Made by a program: the position numbers and the translations under genes. DNA of 10,466 nt from an uncultured Ruminococcus sp. (lineage in GTDB: Bacteria > Bacillota > Clostridia > Oscillospirales > Ruminococcaceae): positions 1 through 10,466 of the forward strand of contig USCU01000020.1 in the NCBI GenBank assembly GCA_900553335.1. The letters run 5' to 3'. Within the stretch, counting starts at the first letter, position 1. Each line of letters opens with the position of its first letter. Below the pieces are notes generated by a model. It had not been told where the DNA came from and did no database searches. It saw only the letters and a list, made by a program, of their open reading frames with translations. Positions 4,441-10,466 of the stretch are shown one piece after another.

Positions 4441-5097
4441 ATGGCTTCAAGAATTATACATCTTGCAATTGCCAAATGCCTTGGAGAGGTTCTGCAAATT
4501 AAATATAAAAACCGGTTTTATATCGGTCATATACTCCCCGATGCTGTAATTTCAGCGGATAAAAGAAAAGTCAATTCTCATTTTATTGAGGTATTTGACA
4601 ACGGAAGAAAAAAGCATTTTGACTTTTATGCTTTTTATGAGCGGTATAAAGATAAGATCCCCTCAAACGAGCTTTACTTAGGCTATTATTTTCATCTCAT
4701 AGAGGACAATGTTTTCAGAAAACTGCTGTACTACGATTTAGGACTTCTTTCAAGAAGGGGCGAGCCTAAGCTTCTTGAAGATCTTTATTCCGATTACCAT
4801 ATATTAAACGGAATACTTACTGAAAAGTATGCTCTTGAAAATACGCTGTATGTTCCGAAAGATTTTTCTAACGAAAAAATAAACGATGTTTATTCGTTTG
4901 AGCTTTGTGATTTTATCGGTGATATAAACAAAGATTTGAAGGAACGGCGCAGAGAAAAACCGAAATACCTGACATCAAAACGGATTGAAAAATATATTTT
5001 AGACTGCGTTGATATCTGTATGGCAGAATACACTGCTTTAAAAAACGTCAAACATCATCTTGACAGATACGATTTTTCATTTGATATAAAGAATTAA
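4441..5097 (+). CDS. Putative zinc-dependent phospholipase C-like hydrolase
   Basis: A 218-residue protein without signal peptide or clear membrane segment. Its spacing of histidines and acidic residues resembles the zinc-dependent phospholipase C / S1-P1-like helical fold: IIHLAIAK (His7), GHILPDAV (His30, Asp34), SHF (His47) and YYFHLIEDNVF (His85, Asp89). Such proteins are usually annotated only as 'zinc dependent phospholipase C family', and the true substrate is unknown. The gene lies in the fab operon, 9 nt after fabH and 53 nt before fabK. It has no visible ribosome-binding site, so it probably depends on translational coupling with fabH. It is more A/T rich in codon choice (many TTT, TAT, AAA, ATA) than its neighbours, hinting at separate origin. 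A role in phospholipid turnover would fit the operon but is only inference. Start choice is supported by the conserved His7. Confidence 0.7.
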   Translation: MASRIIHLAIAKCLGEVLQIKYKNRFYIGHILPDAVISADKRKVNSHFIEVFDNGRKKHFDFYAFYERYKDKIPSNELYLGYYFHLIEDNVFRKLLYYDLGLLSRRGEPKLLEDLYSDYHILNGILTEKYALENTLYVPKDFSNEKINDVYSFELCDFIGDINKDLKERRREKPKYLTSKRIEKYILDCVDICMAEYTALKNVKHHLDRYDFSFDIKN

Positions 5098-5150
5098 AAC
5101 TGTATCGTACTTATTAGATAAACCGACCTATACTAAAGGAGATTTTTATT

Positions 5151-6080
5151 ATGACAACAAGAATAACACAGATTTTAGGATGTAAATATCCTATTTTTCA
5201 GGGTGGAATGGCATGGATCGCTGAATCTACGCTTGCTGCTGCTGTAACAAATGCAGGAGGAGTAGGAATTATTGCAGGCGGATCTGCTCCTATTGATTAT
5301 TTAAGGGATCAGATAAGAAAAACAAAAGCGGCAGTAGGAAATAAGCCATTCGGCGTAAACATAATGCTTATGTCACCGAATGCCGAGGATTTGGCTGGAC
5401 TTGTAATTGAGGAAGGCGTTCCTTTGGTAACAACAGGTGCCGGAAATCCGGGCAAATACATGGAGGCCTGGAAAGAGGCAGGAATTAAAGTCATTCCGGT
5501 CGTTCCGAGCGTAGCTCTTGCAAAAAGAATGGAAAGAGCCGGCGCTGACGCTGTTATCGCTGAGGGAACCGAGTCAGGCGGACACATAGGTGAGAACACA
5601 ACAATGTGCCTTGTTCCTCAGGTAGTTGACGCTGTTGATATCCCTGTTCTTGCAGCCGGCGGAATTGCAGACGGACGGGGGATCGCCGCTTCATTCATGC
5701 TCGGCGCTGAGGGAGTTCAGGTAGGAACTCGCTTCCTTGCGGCTGAGGAATGTCAGATTCACCCGATCTACAAGGAGCTTGTTGTAAAAGCAAAGGACAC
5801 CGATTCCATTGTTACGGGAAGATCAACTGGACACCCATGCAGAAACGTAAAGACAAAATTTTCAAAGCGTCTTGCAAGCGGTGAGATGAACGGAAGCATA
5901 ACTCCTGATGAATTTGAAGAAATAACTCTCGGTTCGCTTAGAAAAGCAGTTCAGGACGGAAACCTCGATGAGGGTTCTTTCCTCTGCGGTGCGATTGCAG
6001 GTATGGTCAATAAAGTTGAGCCTGCAAAGGATATGATAGAAAGTATGTTTGCTGAGGCTGAAAAGCTTTTAGCAAAGTAA
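5151..6080 (+). CDS. fabK: Enoyl-ACP reductase II FabK (FMN-dependent)
   Basis: Performs the last step of each elongation cycle, reducing trans-2-enoyl-ACP with NAD(P)H through FMN. It is a TIM-barrel flavoprotein related to nitronate monooxygenases. The sequence shows the N-terminal ITQILGCKYPIFQGGMAW block, ESGGHIG (141-147) with His145 matching the FabK catalytic histidine, and the FMN phosphate-binding stretch AAGGIADGRG (168-177) followed by MLGAEGVQVGTRF. Length (309) is usual for FabK. Position in a fab operon separates it from nitronate monooxygenase paralogs. AAAGGAG lies 9 nt before the ATG. FabK enzymes are known to be insensitive to triclosan, so this organism likely is too unless it also has FabI. 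The next gene starts 26 nt later. Confidence 0.94.
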   Translation: MTTRITQILGCKYPIFQGGMAWIAESTLAAAVTNAGGVGIIAGGSAPIDYLRDQIRKTKAAVGNKPFGVNIMLMSPNAEDLAGLVIEEGVPLVTTGAGNPGKYMEAWKEAGIKVIPVVPSVALAKRMERAGADAVIAEGTESGGHIGENTTMCLVPQVVDAVDIPVLAAGGIADGRGIAASFMLGAEGVQVGTRFLAAEECQIHPIYKELVVKAKDTDSIVTGRSTGHPCRNVKTKFSKRLASGEMNGSITPDEFEEITLGSLRKAVQDGNLDEGSFLCGAIAGMVNKVEPAKDMIESMFAEAEKLLAK

Positions 6081-6106
6081 ACATGACTTAACGGAGGATA
6101 ATAACT

Positions 6107-6841
6107 ATGGCAACAGCATTGATAACAGGCTCTGCAAGAGGAATAGGTGCGGCTATTGCACTAAGGCTTGCTAAAGACGGATACAACATCGCTCTTAACG
6201 ATATAAGCGAAAATATGTTTGAGGGCAACGACATTGTTCAGAAGATCAAAGAACAGGGCGTTGAAGCTGAGGTTTTCATCTGCGACGTATCAAGCTACGC
6301 TCAGGTTGAGGAAACGGTAAAAGCTGTTAAAGAGCGTTTCGGATCAATTGATGTTTTAGTAAACAACGCAGGAATCACCCGTGACGGCCTAATGGCAAGA
6401 ATGAGCGAAGAGCAGTATGATATGGTAGTTGCGGTAAACCAAAAAAGCGTTTTTAATATGACGAAATTTGTCGGAAATATTATGATGAGGCAAAGATCGG
6501 GAAGAATAGTAAATCTTGCATCTGTTGCAGGACTTTACGGAAATCCGGGACAGATAAATTATTCAGCGACAAAGGCGGCTATTGTCGGAATGACAAAAAC
6601 GGTCGCAAAGGAGTTGGGTTCAAGGGGCGTTACCTGCAATGCAGTCGCTCCGGGCTTTATAAAAACACCGATGACGGACAAGCTTACAGACGAACAAAGA
6701 TCTGCAATGCTTGCTCAGATCGCTATGAAGCGATACGGAACTGTAGATGAAATAGCCGGAGTTGTTTCGTTCTTGGCATCAGAGGACGCAAGCTATGTTA
6801 CAGGACAGGTAATTGAGATCTCAGGCGGACTTTCAATGTAA
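6107..6841 (+). CDS. fabG: 3-oxoacyl-ACP reductase FabG
   Basis: NADPH-dependent short-chain dehydrogenase that reduces 3-ketoacyl-ACP to 3-hydroxyacyl-ACP. The Rossmann nucleotide loop TGSARGIG is at 7-14 and NNAG at 86-89. The catalytic set is Asn111, Ser139, Tyr152 and Lys156 in YSATK. The C-terminal ASYVTGQVIEISGGLSM is the usual FabG ending. At 244 residues it is full length. GGAGG lies 9 nt before the ATG. It sits between fabK and fabF with gaps of 26 and 30 nt, consistent with co-transcription. SDR enzymes are a large family, but the operon makes FabG the clear choice. Confidence 0.96.
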   Translation: MATALITGSARGIGAAIALRLAKDGYNIALNDISENMFEGNDIVQKIKEQGVEAEVFICDVSSYAQVEETVKAVKERFGSIDVLVNNAGITRDGLMARMSEEQYDMVVAVNQKSVFNMTKFVGNIMMRQRSGRIVNLASVAGLYGNPGQINYSATKAAIVGMTKTVAKELGSRGVTCNAVAPGFIKTPMTDKLTDEQRSAMLAQIAMKRYGTVDEIAGVVSFLASEDASYVTGQVIEISGGLSM

Positions 6842-6871
6842 AACCAAGCTTTTTAGAAAGGAATTTTTCTT

Positions 6872-8107
6872 ATGAAGAGAGTAGTTATAACAGGAATGGG
6901 AACGGTAAATCCGCTCGGAAAAAACGTGGCGGAGTTCTGGGAAAACATAAAGGCTAACAAGCTGGGAATTAAAACGATCGATGAGTTTGATACCTCAGAC
7001 ATTCCGATTAAGGTTGTTGGAAGCGTAAAGGATTTTGATCCAACCGGAGTGATTGAAAAAAAAGAAGCGAGAAGAATGGACCGCTTCACTCAGTTTGCAG
7101 TTTGCTCCGCAAAGGAAGCTTTGAATGACGCAGGTACAGATTTCTCGGATATTGATCCGTACAGAGCGGGCGTTATTGTAGGTGCCGGAATCGGCGGACT
7201 TCACGAAACGGAAAAACAGCATTCCAACTTTGTTGAAAAAGGTCCTGACAGAATTTCAGTTTTCTATATCCCTATGATGATAACAAACATGGCAGCAGGA
7301 ACTATCGCTATGAAAACAGGATTTAAGGGTGATAACTATTGTACAACTACTGCCTGCGCTTCGGCTACTCATGCAATAGGAGAAGCCTTCAGAAAGATAA
7401 AGGACGGATATTTAGACGTTTGCCTTGCAGGCGGAACGGAAGCCTGTGTTACTAAGTTTGCGATAAGCGGATTTAACAACATGAAGGCTCTCTCAAGGGC
7501 TGAAAACCCTGAAGAAGCGTCAACTCCTTTCGATGCAAACCGCCAGGGCTTCGTTCTTGGCGAAGGCTGCGGAATTTTAGTGCTTGAAGAGCTTGAACAC
7601 GCAAAAGCCAGAGGAGCTAAGATTTATGCTGAGGTCGGCGGATACGGCGCAACAGGCGACGCTTATCATATGACAAGTCCGTCCCCAACAGGAGAAGCTG
7701 CCGCAAGAGCTATGGTAAACAGCTTTGAAGAAGCAGGTCTTACCGCTTCGGAGATTGGATATATCAACGCTCACGGAACTTCAACCGGCCTTAACGACAA
7801 GTATGAAACAACCGCAATTAAGCTGGCCTTGGGAGATGCAGCTAAAGACACCGTTGTAAACTCTACAAAATCCATGATAGGTCATCTCTTAGGTGCTGCA
7901 GGAGCGGTTGAAGCTATAGTTACTGCGCTTTCTGTCCATAACGGATTTATTCACAAGACTTTGGGATATAAAACTCCCGATCCTGAGTGCGATTTAAACT
8001 ACGCAACTGAAGGTAACATCGAAAAGGAAATTAAGGGTGCGCTTTCAAATTCGCTCGGCTTCGGCGGACATAACGCAACTATCTGTATAAAAAAATACGA
8101 AGCGTAA
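6872..8107 (+). CDS. fabF: Beta-ketoacyl-ACP synthase II FabF
   Basis: Elongating condensing enzyme that joins acyl-ACP to malonyl-ACP. It is a thiolase-fold dimer of usual length (411). The catalytic triad is visible: Cys162 in TTACASATHAIG, His301 in NAHGTSTGLND and His338 in KSMIGHLLGAAGA, along with Lys333. The C-terminal NSLGFGGHNATICI is the conserved gating/phenylalanine loop. AAAGG lies about 10 nt before the ATG. No fabB-like second synthase is present, so FabF may serve all elongation steps after FabH. Confidence 0.97.
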   Translation: MKRVVITGMGTVNPLGKNVAEFWENIKANKLGIKTIDEFDTSDIPIKVVGSVKDFDPTGVIEKKEARRMDRFTQFAVCSAKEALNDAGTDFSDIDPYRAGVIVGAGIGGLHETEKQHSNFVEKGPDRISVFYIPMMITNMAAGTIAMKTGFKGDNYCTTTACASATHAIGEAFRKIKDGYLDVCLAGGTEACVTKFAISGFNNMKALSRAENPEEASTPFDANRQGFVLGEGCGILVLEELEHAKARGAKIYAEVGGYGATGDAYHMTSPSPTGEAAARAMVNSFEEAGLTASEIGYINAHGTSTGLNDKYETTAIKLALGDAAKDTVVNSTKSMIGHLLGAAGAVEAIVTALSVHNGFIHKTLGYKTPDPECDLNYATEGNIEKEIKGALSNSLGFGGHNATICIKKYEA

Positions 8108-8127
8108 AGAAAAGGAGCGATAATAAA

Positions 8128-8607
8128 ATGGGTAAGAATATATTTGATTTTGAGTTTGATTCTATTAAAAAGCTCGCTGAAATAGTAAAAGAGAATAAGC
8201 TTGAGGAGATCACTCTCGGCGACGGTGATAAAATGATTACGGTAAGAGGATGTGCTTGTCATGTTCCGCCTACGGCAATGGAAATACCGATCGCAGGCAT
8301 GCCTGCGGCTGCACCGACAGCAGCTGCTGTTTCTGCACCAGCTGAAAATGCCGCTCCTGCCCCTGCCATTTCGGGAAACGTTGTAAAAGCTCCTATTGTC
8401 GGAACTTTTTATGCTGCTCCGTCCCCTGATGACGCACCGTTTGTAACAGTCGGAAAAAGCGTTAAAAAAGGTGATGTTATTTTCATCATAGAATCAATGA
8501 AGGTAATGAGCGAGGTTACAAGCGATTTTGACGGAGTTGTCAAAGAGATCCTGGTAAAAAACGGGGATGCGCTTGAATTTGACCAGCCGGTTATGATTTT
8601 AGAATAA
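8128..8607 (+). CDS. accB: Acetyl-CoA carboxylase biotin carboxyl carrier protein AccB
   Basis: Carries biotin between the carboxylase AccC and the carboxyltransferase AccAD. It is built from a short N-terminal region (1-55), an Ala/Pro-rich flexible linker (about 59-80), and a C-terminal biotinyl domain (85-159). The biotin-acceptor lysine is Lys125 in ESMKVMSEV, where the more common form is EAMKLMNE. Length (159) is normal. AAAGGAG lies 10 nt before the ATG, and the gene follows fabF by 20 nt. It is the natural substrate for BirA, encoded upstream in the window. A CxC pair (Cys42, Cys44) before the linker is uncommon; its meaning is unknown. Confidence 0.95.
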   Translation: MGKNIFDFEFDSIKKLAEIVKENKLEEITLGDGDKMITVRGCACHVPPTAMEIPIAGMPAAAPTAAAVSAPAENAAPAPAISGNVVKAPIVGTFYAAPSPDDAPFVTVGKSVKKGDVIFIIESMKVMSEVTSDFDGVVKEILVKNGDALEFDQPVMILE

Positions 8608-8629
8608 CTCTTTTGGAGGACAAAACGTC

Positions 8630-9061
8630 ATGTCAGTTTTAATGAACAAAGAGCAAATAATGGAAATTATCCCTCACAGAGATCCGTTTCTTCTTATTGA
8701 TGAGATAAATGAGCTTGAGATAGGAAAACGGGTAGTTGCGACAAAATATATAAAAGAAGAGGATTTTTGGTTTAAGGGACATTTCCCTGAATATCCTGTA
8801 ACACCAGGCGTTTTGATGGTTGAAATGCTTGCGCAGGCAGGAGCGGTTGCACTTTTATCCCTCCCTGAAAACAAGGGAAAAATCGGTCTTTTCGGCGGAA
8901 TAAACAACTGCAAGTTCCGTCAGCAGGTTGTTCCCGGCGACACTCTTACGCTCGAGGTTGAAATTATCAAAGTAAGAGGTCCTTTAGGAGTTGGAAAGGG
9001 AATAGCAACAGTAAACGGCAAAAAGGCAGTTTCATGCGAGATTACCTTTGCCATTAAGTAA
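8630..9061 (+). CDS. fabZ: 3-hydroxyacyl-ACP dehydratase FabZ
   Basis: Removes water from 3-hydroxyacyl-ACP to form trans-2-enoyl-ACP, the substrate of FabK. It has a hot-dog fold and is cytosolic. The catalytic His51 lies in [12 protein letters not shown] and Glu65 in [12 protein letters not shown], the two residues expected for FabZ. The start region has [15 protein letters not shown], the standard family opening, and 143 residues is the usual size. GGAGG lies 10 nt before the ATG at 8630. A second in-frame ATG four codons later is farther from the ribosome site and less likely. It lies between accB (22 nt) and accC (32 nt), an order common in Firmicutes. No FabA-like isomerase is seen, so the route to unsaturated fatty acids, if any, is not in the window. 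Confidence 0.96.
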   Translation: MSVLMNKEQIMEIIPHRDPFLLIDEINELEIGKRVVATKYIKEEDFWFKGHFPEYPVTPGVLMVEMLAQAGAVALLSLPENKGKIGLFGGINNCKFRQQVVPGDTLTLEVEIIKVRGPLGVGKGIATVNGKKAVSCEITFAIK

Positions 9062-9093
9062 TTCACGATACCGAAAGGAGATGCGCCTTAAAA

Positions 9094-10446
9094 GTGCTTA
9101 ATAAAGTATTAATTGCAAACAGGGGCGAAATCGCCGTAAGAATAATCCGTGCCTGCCGTGAGCTTGGAATAAAAACCGTTGCGGTATATTCAACTGCGGA
9201 CAAAAATGCGCTTCATGCTAAAATTGCTGATGAATCGGTCTGCATCGGACCTCCTCAAAGCAAGGACAGCTATCTTAATATGCGTGAGATCATTGCGGCT
9301 TGCGAGCTGACAGGAGCTGACGCTATTCACCCCGGATTTGGATTTTTGTCCGAAAATCCGCATTTTGCAAAAACCTGTGAAAAATGCGGGATAACCTTTA
9401 TCGGTCCCCGGCCCGAATCTATCGAAATGCTTGGCGACAAGGCTCAGGCTAAGGAAACGATGAAGAATGCAGGAGTTCCCGTTATTCTTGGCTCTGAAGG
9501 AGCTGTAAAAAGCATAACGGAGGCCAAAGAGCTTGCAGAAAAAATCGGATACCCCGTTTTAGTAAAAGCTTCTGCCGGCGGCGGCGGAAGAGGAATACGA
9601 ATCGTTCAAAGCGAGGCCGAGCTTGAGTCGCAGATGACTGCTGCAAAGCAGGAGGCGCTTTCGTGCTTTGGAAACGACGAGGTATATCTCGAAAAGTTCA
9701 TTGAGAATCCAAAACATATAGAAATACAGATATTGGCCGATAATTTCGGAAATGTTATTTATTTAGGCGAGAGAGATTGCTCTATGCAAAGAAGAAACCA
9801 AAAGGTTTTGGAAGAAACCCCTTCACCTATCATGACTGAAGAGCTTCGCCGCAAAATGGGAGAATCGGCAGTTGCTGCCGCAAAAGTATGCGGATACAGA
9901 AATGCAGGAACTATTGAATTTTTAGTTGACAAACACTTAAACTACTACTTCATGGAGATGAACACCCGTATTCAGGTTGAACACCCTATAACCGAAGAGG
10001 TTACGGGAATTGACCTTGTTAAATGGCAGCTTTTAATAGCCGGCGGTGAGAAGCTTACTGTTAAACAGGAGGATGTTAAGCTTCAGGGACATTCAATCGA
10101 ATGCAGAATCAATGCGGAAAACCCTGAAATTAACTTTCTTCCTTCACCCGGAATTATCAAATCCCTATACGTTCCGGGGGGGCCCGGAATAAGAATCGAC
10201 AGCGCTTGTTATCAAGGCTGTGAAATTTCTCCGTATTACGACTCCATGATAGCAAAGCTTATTGTCCATGCGTCCGACAGAGAAACTGCAATTGCTAAAA
10301 TGCGCTGGGCGCTTTCCGAATTTATTGTAGACGGGGTTTCGACAAATATCGATTTTCATTTAAGGCTTATTCGCCGTGAAGAATTTTTAAAAGGTGATTA
10401 CGATAACGGCTTTTTAGGAAGAACCGATATTATACATAATAATTGA
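9094..10446 (+). CDS. accC: Acetyl-CoA carboxylase, biotin carboxylase subunit AccC
   Basis: ATP-grasp enzyme that carboxylates the biotin on AccB using bicarbonate. The first residues ([19 protein letters not shown]) are the family opening and fix the GTG start at 9094. Key residues are Lys116, Lys158, the glycine-rich AGGGGRG loop (161-167), Glu276, Glu288, Asn290, Arg292 and Glu296 in [11 protein letters not shown]. At 450 residues it is complete. GGAG (9077-9080) lies 13 nt before the GTG, a longer spacing than for the other genes, so translation may be weaker. The last codons and the TGA stop run into heptamer repeat units at 10436-10466. accD and accA, the carboxyltransferase genes, are not in the window and may follow. 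Confidence 0.97.
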   Translation: MLNKVLIANRGEIAVRIIRACRELGIKTVAVYSTADKNALHAKIADESVCIGPPQSKDSYLNMREIIAACELTGADAIHPGFGFLSENPHFAKTCEKCGITFIGPRPESIEMLGDKAQAKETMKNAGVPVILGSEGAVKSITEAKELAEKIGYPVLVKASAGGGGRGIRIVQSEAELESQMTAAKQEALSCFGNDEVYLEKFIENPKHIEIQILADNFGNVIYLGERDCSMQRRNQKVLEETPSPIMTEELRRKMGESAVAAAKVCGYRNAGTIEFLVDKHLNYYFMEMNTRIQVEHPITEEVTGIDLVKWQLLIAGGEKLTVKQEDVKLQGHSIECRINAENPEINFLPSPGIIKSLYVPGGPGIRIDSACYQGCEISPYYDSMIAKLIVHASDRETAIAKMRWALSEFIVDGVSTNIDFHLRLIRREEFLKGDYDNGFLGRTDIIHNN

Positions 10447-10466
10447 TAATTTACAATGGACAATGG
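10436..10466 (+). repeat. Heptamer repeat array at the accC 3' end, cut by the window edge
   Basis: In-phase units ATAATAA, TTGATAA (10443-10449), TTTACAA, TGGACAA (10457-10463), then TGG at the edge. The units are of the same kind as in the arrays at 1830-1871 and 2218-2266. The accC stop TGA (10444-10446) is inside TTGATAA. The array probably continues beyond the window. Confidence 0.65.

Noticed and set aside
5098..5150. Separate promoter for fabK
   Set aside because: TATACT occurs before the ribosome site, but no -35 box is found at a proper distance, and it is too close to the start codon to be convincing.

Overview
The window reads as chromosomal DNA of a low-GC Gram-positive anaerobe, most likely a gut Clostridia member near the Ruminococcaceae/Oscillospiraceae. 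The grounds are strong AGGAG-type ribosome sites, AT-rich sigma-A promoters, FabK instead of FabI as enoyl reductase, and intergenic heptamer repeats. The lineage is an inference from gene content and style, not from a marker gene.

Layout. Positions 1-173 hold no supported gene, only a hairpin terminator at 104-139. On the minus strand, birA (762-1733) and bioY (174-740) form a two-gene operon behind a consensus promoter at 1766-1794. They provide biotin protein ligase and a biotin-uptake S component. Between birA and fabD (1776-2348) there is no large gene. That stretch holds a compact module that looks like a type I toxin-antitoxin system: a 29-residue membrane peptide on the plus strand (1975-2064), an antisense RNA promoter on the minus strand (2180-2207) and a shared terminator (2087-2131). 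Arrays of 7-bp repeats lie on both sides of it. fabD follows on the minus strand (2349-3269).

From 3436 to the right edge a plus-strand operon reads fabH, a putative zinc-dependent phospholipase C-like gene, fabK, fabG, fabF, accB, fabZ and accC, with gaps of 9 to 53 nt. fabD and fabH diverge around a promoter whose -10 box sits inside a perfect 15-bp palindrome.

Function. AccC and AccB carry out the biotin-dependent half of acetyl-CoA carboxylase. FabD and FabH load malonyl-ACP and start chains; FabF, FabG, FabZ and FabK perform condensation, ketoreduction, dehydration and enoyl reduction. BirA attaches the biotin that BioY helps import to AccB, so the biotin pair and the fatty-acid genes form one metabolic unit. 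acpP, accD and accA are not in the window; accD and accA may follow accC beyond the edge.

Most notable are the unannotated toxin-antitoxin-like module, the 34-bp inverted repeat across the toxin promoter, the ordered heptamer arrays that also form the 3' ends of fabD and accC, the palindrome on the fabH -10 box, and the phospholipase-like gene without a ribosome site inside the fab operon.
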